A stretch of DNA of 23,904 nucleotides from DYEP01 sp040755615. Lineage in GTDB: Bacteria; Bacillota; Sulfobacillia; DUSP01; DYEP01. The stretch is taken from NCBI GenBank assembly GCA_040755615.1, contig JBFMAL010000041.1, positions 1 through 23,904 on the forward strand, in the 5' to 3' direction. The stretch's first letter is position 1; each line of letters opens with the position of its first letter. The notes under the pieces were generated by a model. The model saw nothing but the letters and a program-made list of their open reading frames with translations, did no database searches and was not told the DNA's origin. Below are positions 1 to 5,667 of this stretch, in pieces. The position numbers and the translations under genes are program-made.

Positions 1-63
1 AGTCCATGAAGAAGCTAGAACGGACGCAACACTCTGAGACAGAGCTCGCGTTGGTGAGTTAAC

Positions 64-606
64 TTAAATCACTCGTCCGAAGGGAGCTGCTGAGCCAATT
101 TCCACCACTTGATAAGACGTGACCGCCAGTTTCAAAGACATAGAAAACACACCACCATACTGGTGTGTCTTCAAGCAACACGTACCTACTACTGAGTCCG
201 CCTCGAGAATAGGGCGCGCGACACGAAATCCGTCTTTCCAGTGGGTGCCCGGGTACCTGACGAAAACCCAATCCTCCGGTAGCAGCGTATCAAAGTCGAT
301 AAACGTAACATCGAGATCGGTCAAAACCTCCTGTACCCTTTTCTGCCGCACAACATCCCGGGTAAGAACAGGCCCGCTCCTTTCGCCCACGCAAATATCC
401 TTGGCTCCCCGCCGCCTGATCTCGCGTATGAGCTGGCCCAGCGTATCATTGTGGGTAGAGCCAGGCGCCGGGTCAGCAGTGTTGAAATTGGGCTTGATCA
501 ACACCTTCATGCCACAGAAATCAAGGCCGTCTAAAAGACCGATGCAGCGCGTAACAGCTTCTGAGCGTATTGAAGAGCATACCAGTGATACCACTGTCGA
601 GCCCAT
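64..606 (-). CDS. DUF362 family protein, C-terminally truncated
   Basis: The 180-residue product matches the N-terminal part of DUF362 proteins, a family of unclear function often found with Fe-S proteins in anaerobes. Seen: VLIKPNFN near residue 35, the alternating GAKDICVGERSG segment, and the LKTHQYGG motif near residue 147, which normally leads into a conserved GLVPG-like stretch. After SMSLKLAV the similarity stops, and an unrelated tail of about 18 residues runs to the stop. Family members are usually around 300 residues or longer, so the 3' part is missing, probably through deletion or rearrangement. I chose the ATG at 606 because GGGAGG lies 8 bases upstream; a GTG at 615 overlaps that site. 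It diverges from the AOR gene. It may be a remnant rather than a working protein. Confidence 0.7.
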   Translation of the reverse strand: MGSTVVSLVCSSIRSEAVTRCIGLLDGLDFCGMKVLIKPNFNTADPAPGSTHNDTLGQLIREIRRRGAKDICVGERSGPVLTRDVVRQKRVQEVLTDLDVTFIDFDTLLPEDWVFVRYPGTHWKDGFRVARPILEADSVVGTCCLKTHQYGGVFSMSLKLAVTSYQVVEIGSAAPFGRVI

Positions 607-663
607 AGAATACACCTCCCAAGCGTTTCATTCGGCACCACTTCCAGCTATTTGTACCATATC

Positions 664-692
664 TTGACTGACAATTGTGAGTATGCTATCAT
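664..692 (+). promoter_or_regulatory. Sigma-A-type promoter of the AOR operon
   Basis: TTGACT at 664-669, a 17-base spacer and TATCAT at 687-692 form a near-consensus vegetative promoter pointing at the AOR gene. Transcription would begin near 699, giving a leader of about 150 bases. The 8-base palindrome ACAATTGT at 671-678 sits inside the spacer and could be a repressor site, but this is only an inference. Confidence 0.7.
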
Positions 693-698
693 ATTCCT

Positions 699-852
699 GG
701 CTGAGGCACGGAGATCCCGAGCCTCCTCAGACATCAACTAACTCAGCGCAGCCTTACCTGATGAGGTTACTGTCTTTTCATCCTCACCAATTCTGTCTGT
801 TCTGCACCCGCTCAACTCCTGCCTTCAGCAATTCAAAAAAGGAGGAAACCGG
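699..852 (+). promoter_or_regulatory. Long structured 5' leader of the AOR gene
   Basis: Between the predicted start of transcription and the AOR start codon are about 150 bases with no convincing ORF. The first 30 bases can fold: CTGAGGC (701-707) pairs with GCCTC/CCTCAG (721-730), and CGG-AGATC-CCG can form inside it. The CCTCC at 722-726 is also complementary to the ribosome binding site GGAGG at 841-845, so the two pairings could compete. This would fit a cis-regulatory RNA. A molybdenum/tungsten-cofactor (Moco/Tuco) RNA is a natural idea given the gene, but I cannot show the Moco consensus here. The ribosome binding site AAGGAGG lies 7 bases before the ATG. Confidence 0.35.
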
Positions 853-2586
853 ATGAGAAAGATCCTGCGGGTCAACATGTCAGACCTCACTCTGTCCTGG
901 GAAGATCTTCCCGAAAAGTACCGGTTCCTGGGAGGAAGAGCGCTTACTTCCTCAATAGTATGCGACGAAGTCCCACCGACATGCCATCCTCTGGGCCCAA
1001 GTAACAAACTGGTCATCGCCCCCGGCATACTCTCCGGTACGTCTGCCCCCAGCTCAGGCCGAATTTCCTGCGGCGGAAAGAGCCCTCTCACCGGAACCAT
1101 AAAAGAGTCAAATGCCGGAGGGCTTCCCGCCCAGAAACTCGGGCGCCTGGGTATTGCAGCTATCATTGTCGAAGGCAAGCCTAAGGACGCAGTTTTCAGG
1201 GTGCTGAAGGTCAACAAGGATGGCGCCGAGCTTATCCCTGTGCCGGAACTGGTGGGCAAGGGTATGTACGAGACGAACAGATTGCTGTGGGAGAGGTTCG
1301 GTAAGGTCGGGATCCTGGGGATCGGCCCGGCCGGGGAAATGCTGCTGACGAACGCCGGTATTTCCTGCAATGATCCGGAGAACGGCCCGGGGAGGTACGC
1401 CGGTCGCGGTGGTCTTGGAGCGCTTATGGGCTCAAAGCAGCTGAAGGCCATTGTCGTAGATGACACAGGTGCTCCCGGAGTCAATATCGCAAACAAAGAG
1501 CTATTTGACATCGGTAGAAAGAAGATGGTTAAGGCCCTCACCTCCCACGCAGTCACCTCGCAGGCTCTTCCCACCTATGGGACGGCAGTACTTATCAACA
1601 TCATGAACGAGGCGGGCGGACTGCCCACGAGGAATTTCAGCTCAGGCCGGTTTGAAGGGGCAAGACAGATCAGCGGAGAAGCTATTGCCGAGCTTACCGC
1701 CAGCCGCGGCGGCGCGGGTAAGATGGGCCATCCCTGCCACCCCGGCTGCATCATCAAGTGCTCCAATGTGGTCCCTTATGAGGACGGAAGCTACCATGTT
1801 GCGCCTTTGGAGTATGAGTCGGACTGGGCCCTCGGTGCCAACTGCGGGATAGACAACCTGGATGCTATAGCTGAATTGAACCGCATCTGCAACGACGTAG
1901 GCCTTGATACGATCGAGGCGGGTTGTACTCTTGCCGTGGCAATGGAAGCCGGCCTGGCGAAGTTCGGCGATCATGAAGCTGCCATAGAGCTGCTCAAAGA
2001 AGTGGGAAAGGGTACCGCCCTCGGGCGCGTGCTGGGCTGCGGCTGTGCTTCTGTGGCCAGGACGTATGGCGTGACGAGGTGCCCTACAGTGAAGGGGCAA
2101 GCAATGCCCGCTTATGAGCCCAGAGCCGTCAAGGGAATTGGGTTTACGTACGCCACCTCTACGATGGGCGCGGACCATACCGCAGGTTACACCATTGCCC
2201 CCGAAATCCTCGGGGTAAGCGGGAAGGCTGATCCTTTTGAGTTGAACAAGGCGGAGCTGGCACGGAACTTCCAAGCTGCGACAACGTTCATTGATTCAAC
2301 CGGGTACTGCTTGTTCGTTTCCTTCGCCATACTTGACATCCCCGAAGGTTTCGAGGGAATGGTAGAGTCCGTAAACGGTGTAACCGGTTCTGACTGGACC
2401 CGGGACGATGTCTTTGAGCTCGGAAAGCAATGGCTCAAGATGGAACGCAAATTCAACCTCGCAGCAGGCTTCGGACCGGTCCATGACAGGGTGCCCGAGT
2501 TTATGAAATACGAGAAGCTGCCACCGCACAACACAACTTGGGATGTGCCCGACGAAATGCTGGATGCAGTCCATGATTACGAATAA
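853..2586 (+). CDS. aor: Tungsten-dependent aldehyde:ferredoxin oxidoreductase family protein
   Basis: This 577-residue cytoplasmic enzyme belongs to the AOR family, which uses a bis-pterin tungsten (or molybdenum) cofactor and one [4Fe-4S] cluster to oxidise aldehydes to acids with ferredoxin, or reduce acids in reverse. Seen: the N-terminal AFOR signature (LGGRALTSSIV, then SGRISCGGKSPLTG and SNAGG), cluster cysteines C295, C299 and C303 in HPCHPGCIIKC, and the fourth cysteine C486 in DSTGYC. The first two cysteines are three residues apart, whereas the Pyrococcus AOR has two. Length and both domains are complete. The start has AAGGAGG at a 7-base distance. It is followed by two ThiS/MoaD-like genes, as is common for tungsten AORs. 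The substrate cannot be told from sequence. Confidence 0.93.
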   Translation: MRKILRVNMSDLTLSWEDLPEKYRFLGGRALTSSIVCDEVPPTCHPLGPSNKLVIAPGILSGTSAPSSGRISCGGKSPLTGTIKESNAGGLPAQKLGRLGIAAIIVEGKPKDAVFRVLKVNKDGAELIPVPELVGKGMYETNRLLWERFGKVGILGIGPAGEMLLTNAGISCNDPENGPGRYAGRGGLGALMGSKQLKAIVVDDTGAPGVNIANKELFDIGRKKMVKALTSHAVTSQALPTYGTAVLINIMNEAGGLPTRNFSSGRFEGARQISGEAIAELTASRGGAGKMGHPCHPGCIIKCSNVVPYEDGSYHVAPLEYESDWALGANCGIDNLDAIAELNRICNDVGLDTIEAGCTLAVAMEAGLAKFGDHEAAIELLKEVGKGTALGRVLGCGCASVARTYGVTRCPTVKGQAMPAYEPRAVKGIGFTYATSTMGADHTAGYTIAPEILGVSGKADPFELNKAELARNFQAATTFIDSTGYCLFVSFAILDIPEGFEGMVESVNGVTGSDWTRDDVFELGKQWLKMERKFNLAAGFGPVHDRVPEFMKYEKLPPHNTTWDVPDEMLDAVHDYE

Positions 2587-2603
2587 GACGAATGAGACTG
2601 AAC

Positions 2604-2632
2604 GAAGGACCCGGGTTCAGCCCGGGTCCTTC
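2604..2632 (+). other. Perfect hairpin between AOR and the first ThiS/MoaD-like gene
   Basis: GAAGGACCCGGG (2604-2615) and CCCGGGTCCTTC (2621-2632) form a perfect 12-bp stem with a 5-base loop. No U-tract follows, so it is not a classical terminator. It ends only 20 bases before the TTG start of the next gene. It may be an mRNA 3' stabiliser, a partial terminator or a processing site that sets the AOR transcript above the downstream genes. Confidence 0.6.
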
Positions 2633-2652
2633 CAAGTTGGGAGTGAATACGT

Positions 2653-2934
2653 TTGATAAGGGTGTTTCTTTACGGGGATCTGCGTCGGGTGGTCGTACCG
2701 CCGCCCCCCCTTACTGAGGATGCCTGCGTCGAGCTATCTCCTAATTCGGTATCAAACGTCCGGGATGTCATACTGAAGCTCGGCTTTTCTCCTGCTGAAG
2801 TCAGCCACAAATTTGTTAACCATGTCTACGTTTCAGAGAACTATCCCCTGAGAGACGAGGACCGCGTTGCTCTCTTCCCGGTAAAGATGAGCCTGATTTA
2901 CAAGCAGTATTTCCCCCGCGCCGATGAGAGGTGA
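2653..2934 (+). CDS. MoaD/ThiS-like small protein lacking the C-terminal di-glycine
   Basis: The 93-residue product has the beta-grasp layout of MoaD/ThiS sulfur carriers: an opening strand (IRVFLYGDLRR), a helix (VSNVRDVILKLG), a late strand (HKFVNHVYVSENYPL) and the hallmark end strand DEDRVALFPV. In true sulfur carriers ALFPP is followed by a terminal GG that is adenylated and thiocarboxylated. Here ALFPV continues into KMSLIYKQYFPRADER with no glycine pair, so this copy should not carry sulfur by the known route. It may be a structural or cofactor-delivery partner of AOR, which is inference. The start is TTG at 2653, supported by GGGAG about 9 bases upstream. The next gene begins 6 bases after its stop. 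Confidence 0.75.
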   Translation: MIRVFLYGDLRRVVVPPPPLTEDACVELSPNSVSNVRDVILKLGFSPAEVSHKFVNHVYVSENYPLRDEDRVALFPVKMSLIYKQYFPRADER

Positions 2935-2940
2935 ACTGAG

Positions 2941-3186
2941 ATGAAAGTTGTAGTGAGGCTATATGCAACTTTGAGGCAATTCGTACCCGGCAGCAGAACG
3001 GGTGAGCCACTGACAATCGAAGCCACAGATGACCTTACGGTGTCTGGATTGCTTGAGCACCTGGGGATCCCTGCAGACGTGACCAAGGTCGTGTTTGTAA
3101 ATGGAAAACAAAGAGATAGGGGTCACGTGCTGCAAGATGGAGACGAGGTCGCTCTGTTCCCTCCCATTGCCGGAGGCTCATGCTGA
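2941..3186 (+). CDS. MoaD-like sulfur carrier with a GG-SC C terminus
   Basis: The 81-residue product is a MoaD/ThiS-family beta-grasp protein (MKVVVRLYATLRQF opening, GDEVALFPPIAGG ending). MoaD supplies the two sulfurs of the molybdopterin dithiolene, which is also needed for tungsten cofactor, so its place behind AOR is consistent with cofactor assembly. The odd point is the end: glycines 78-79 are followed by Ser-Cys, whereas the carrier form must end in Gly-Gly. Either two residues are trimmed off, as in carriers that mature by proteolysis, or the protein acts differently. Its ribosome binding site (GAGAGGTGA) overlaps the previous stop codon, which indicates translational coupling. No moaA, moaE or E1-like moeB is in the window. 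Confidence 0.85.
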   Translation: MKVVVRLYATLRQFVPGSRTGEPLTIEATDDLTVSGLLEHLGIPADVTKVVFVNGKQRDRGHVLQDGDEVALFPPIAGGSC

Positions 3187-3200
3187 AGTCGCGTAAAGCC

Positions 3201-3419
3201 CTAAAGCTTTGAGGATTTGCTGAGCCTGTCACCTCTTAAAGCAATGTATACTCCTATAACCAACACAGCCACGCAGCTTACCGTTGCAGCAGCGCTGAGA
3301 CTCGTCCTCCAGAAGAAATCTGCGGGCATAGCCGCTTCTTCAACCCCGGCAAACGCAAGTGCACGGCTCAAGAATGTGAGAACAACCACATTCAAACAAA
3401 CAACCAACCTCTTGCCCAC
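3201..3419 (-). CDS. Small membrane protein of unknown function
   Basis: This 72-residue ORF is not a family I recognise. It has a hydrophobic N terminus (residues 5-24, ending ALAFAG, like a cleavable signal peptide or membrane anchor) and a second hydrophobic helix (about residues 44-61, VSCVAVLVIGVYIAL) followed by basic residues. It begins with GTG at 3419, preceded by AAAGGGGG at about 9 bases, and a TATAAT box lies 26 bases upstream of the start. These signals argue that the gene is real. It converges with the MoaD-like gene, with 14 bases between them. Confidence 0.5.
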   Translation of the reverse strand: MGKRLVVCLNVVVLTFLSRALAFAGVEEAAMPADFFWRTSLSAAATVSCVAVLVIGVYIALRGDRLSKSSKL

Positions 3420-3444
3420 AGAAGCCTACCCCCTTTGTGGGAAT

Positions 3445-3473
3445 ATTATAAAGTTTGCGTCAATAGTGAAAGT
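3445..3473 (-). promoter_or_regulatory. Candidate promoter of the small membrane protein gene
   Basis: On the minus strand a perfect TATAAT (3445-3450) lies 26 bases before the GTG start. The best -35 at a 17-base distance is the weak ACTTTC (3468-3473). A transcript would begin near 3438 and include the ribosome binding site. Confidence 0.4.
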
Positions 3474-3540
3474 GATCCCAATCGCTTAGAATGTTCCTCT
3501 CCAGTTTATGCAATTCCTTCTTGAAAAGATTACCTTTTTA

Positions 3541-3576
3541 TAAAATTAGACCGGGGCCCGTGGTTAAGGGCCCCGG
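3541..3576 (-). terminator. Rho-independent terminator of groES-groEL
   Basis: Read on the minus strand just after the groEL stop, CCGGGGCCC and GGGCCCCGG (3551-3559 and 3568-3576) form a 9-bp GC stem with an 8-base loop, followed by TCTAATTTTA. Position and shape fit a factor-independent terminator for the chaperonin operon. Confidence 0.8.
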
Positions 3577-3596
3577 CCTGCAGGGTTTCTATCTCA

Positions 3597-5216
3597 TCAA
3601 TAATCCATCTCAGGCGGAGGATAAGGCGGTTTCTTTTCCTTTTCAGGCTTTTCGGCAACCAGCGCTTCCGTGGTAAGTACCATGGATGCCACAGAAGCCG
3701 CATTCTCAAGGGCGCTCCGCGCCACCTTAACCGGGTCTACGATACCCGACTTCGCAAGATCGACGATCTCGCCAGTCATGGCATCCAGCCCCCAGCCCTT
3801 CTTCTCCTGCGCCTTCACTCTCTCGACAATAACCGAACCTTCAAGACCGGCGTTAGTCGCGATCTGGCGAAGCGGTTCTTCGAGCGCCCTGCGAACGATG
3901 CTCACGCCGACCTTTTCATCGCCTTCAGCTTCGACTTTGTCCAGTTCGGGAATGACGTTAATGTACGTGGTGCCGCCTCCCGGCACGATACCTTCTTCGA
4001 CTGCAGCCCTGGTAGCCGCAAGAGCGTCTTCTACGCGGTGCTTCTTCTCTTTCAGCTCTGTTTCGGTGGCAGCGCCGACCTTGATTACCGCCACACCGCC
4101 GGCAAGCTTGGCCAGGCGCTCCTGCAGTTTTTCGCGGTCATAGTCGGAATCGGTCTCCTCGATCTGCTTCTTGATCTGAGCGATACGACCCTCGATCGCC
4201 TTCTTGGTGCCCCTGCCCTCAACGATTGTTGTCTTCTCCTTGGTGATCCGGACCTTGTTCGCTTGACCAAGATCGTTCAGATCCACGTTTTCCAGCTTGA
4301 TGCCGAGGTCTTCCGAGATGAACTTGCCACCGGTCAGGATAGCGATGTCTTCCAGCATCGCCTTGCGCCTGTCGCCAAACCCAGGAGCCTTGACAGCCGC
4401 ACAGGTTAGTGTGCCGCGTATCTTGTTCACCACCAGTGTGGCGAGGGCTTCTCCCTCAACGTCCTCTGCGATGATGACGAGAGGCTTACCGGAACGCGCA
4501 ATTCTCTCAAGCAACGGAAGCAGGTCCTGGATAGCAGAGATCTTCTTCTCGAAGATGAGAATGTACGGGTTCTCAAGCACAGCTTCCATGGCTTCCGGGT
4601 TGGTGACAAAGTAGTGTGAGATGTAACCCCTGTCAAACTCCATTCCCTCAACCACTTCCACTGTGGTCTGGGTTCCCTTGGACTCTTCCACAGTAATGAC
4701 GCCGTCTTTGCCTACCTTGTCCATGGCTTCGGCGATCAGTTTACCGATTTCGGGGTCGTTGCCCGCAATAGCAGCGACGTGGGCGATATCACCTTTGCCC
4801 TCAACAGGAGTTGATAGCGCTTTAATTGCTTCTACAGTGACTGCGACAGCCTTGTCAATGCCCCTCTTCAAGAAGATGGGGTTTGCCCCTGCCGCTACGT
4901 TCTTCAGGCCTTCTTTGACTATAGCCTGGGCCAGTACCGTTGCCGTGGTGGTACCATCACCGGCCACGTCGTTTGTTTTGGCCGCAACTTCCTTGCAAAG
5001 CTGCGCTCCCATGTTCTCGTACGGGTCTTCCAGTTCTATCTCCTTAGCTACGGTGACGCCATCCTTGGTGATCACCGGTGCGCCAAACTTCCGGTCAAGT
5101 ACCACGTTCCTACCCTTCGGACCGAGCGTCACTCTCACTGCGCGGGCTACCGTATCGACGCCGCGCTCAAGTGCTTTTCTGGCATCAGATTCAAAAGCCA
5201 GTTGTTTAGCAGGCAT
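3597..5216 (-). CDS. groEL: Chaperonin GroEL (Hsp60)
   Basis: This 539-residue ATP-dependent chaperonin subunit forms the two-ring folding chamber that works with GroES. Seen: the N-terminal PAKQLAFESDAR start, the nucleotide-binding LGPKGRNVVLD (31-41) and GDGTTTATVLA (86-96) motifs, the apical-domain segment, and the late EEGIVPGGGTTY motif. The length is normal. The flexible tail is unusual: instead of Gly-Gly-Met repeats it ends KPPYPPPEMDY, rich in proline and aromatic residues. The start is supported by AAGGAGGT 7 bases upstream. It lies 42 bases behind groES in one operon controlled by CIRCE, so it should be induced on heat or misfolding stress through HrcA release. Confidence 0.98.
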   Translation of the reverse strand: MPAKQLAFESDARKALERGVDTVARAVRVTLGPKGRNVVLDRKFGAPVITKDGVTVAKEIELEDPYENMGAQLCKEVAAKTNDVAGDGTTTATVLAQAIVKEGLKNVAAGANPIFLKRGIDKAVAVTVEAIKALSTPVEGKGDIAHVAAIAGNDPEIGKLIAEAMDKVGKDGVITVEESKGTQTTVEVVEGMEFDRGYISHYFVTNPEAMEAVLENPYILIFEKKISAIQDLLPLLERIARSGKPLVIIAEDVEGEALATLVVNKIRGTLTCAAVKAPGFGDRRKAMLEDIAILTGGKFISEDLGIKLENVDLNDLGQANKVRITKEKTTIVEGRGTKKAIEGRIAQIKKQIEETDSDYDREKLQERLAKLAGGVAVIKVGAATETELKEKKHRVEDALAATRAAVEEGIVPGGGTTYINVIPELDKVEAEGDEKVGVSIVRRALEEPLRQIATNAGLEGSVIVERVKAQEKKGWGLDAMTGEIVDLAKSGIVDPVKVARSALENAASVASMVLTTEALVAEKPEKEKKPPYPPPEMDY

Positions 5217-5258
5217 TGCACTAACCTCCTTCTCCTTGGGAATACCCCAGAGTTTTAC

Positions 5259-5540
5259 CTACTTAACAGCGAGGATATCGCTTTCGCGGAGGATGAGATA
5301 CTCTTCTCCCTCTATTTTGATCTCAGTGCCGCTGTACTTGGAGAAGATTACGGTATCTCCTTCCTTGACCTCGAGCGCAACCTTCTGGCCATTGTCCAGC
5401 AAGCGACCGGAGCCAACAGCCACAACTTTGCCTTCCTGCGGCTTATCCTTGGCAGTGTCAGGAAGGACAATGCCACCCTTGGTTTTCTCCTCTCCAGCGC
5501 TGGGTTTTACCACTACCCTGTCAGCAAGCGGTCTAATCAT
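5259..5540 (-). CDS. groES: Co-chaperonin GroES (Hsp10)
   Basis: This 93-residue lid of the GroEL chamber is complete. Seen: the MIRPLADRVVVKP start, the GroEL-binding mobile loop EEKTKGGIVLPDTAKDKP (17-34), GKVVAVGSG and the EYLILRESDILAV ending. GGGAGGT lies 10 bases before the ATG. It is the first gene of the groES-groEL operon, directly behind a CIRCE operator and a consensus promoter. Confidence 0.98.
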   Translation of the reverse strand: MIRPLADRVVVKPSAGEEKTKGGIVLPDTAKDKPQEGKVVAVGSGRLLDNGQKVALEVKEGDTVIFSKYSGTEIKIEGEEYLILRESDILAVK

Positions 5541-5567
5541 TCTTGACTTGACCTCCCTTCCGAATTG

Positions 5568-5594
5568 TTAGCACTCATTCACGGTGAGTGCTAC
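5568..5594 (-). promoter_or_regulatory. CIRCE operator (HrcA binding site)
   Basis: TTAGCACTC (5568-5576), a 9-base spacer and GAGTGCTAC (5586-5594) match the CIRCE consensus TTAGCACTC-N9-GAGTGCTAA with one mismatch in the last base. It lies in the groES leader just downstream of the promoter, the usual place for HrcA repression. hrcA itself is not in the window. Confidence 0.95.
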
Positions 5595-5603
5595 CAATTT
5601 GAT

Positions 5604-5632
5604 ATTATAGGCATGTTCTTCATGTCTGTCAA
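5604..5632 (-). promoter_or_regulatory. Consensus vegetative promoter of groES-groEL
   Basis: On the minus strand TTGACA (5627-5632), exactly 17 bases, and TATAAT (5604-5609) give a perfect -35/-10 pair immediately upstream of CIRCE. This combination is the standard layout for HrcA-controlled chaperonin operons. Confidence 0.93.
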
Positions 5633-5667
5633 CTTTAATCCTTAATTTCCAGCTGAAACTTCTTGAG

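Noticed and set aside
825..1574. 249-codon minus-strand frame opposite aor
   Set aside because: It is antisense to the AOR N-terminal domain and has a biased Ser/Pro composition.
4663..5571. 302-codon open frame on the plus strand opposite groEL-groES
   Set aside because: It is antisense to two certain genes, is rich in Ser/Thr/Pro low-complexity translation, has no domain, and crosses the CIRCE region.
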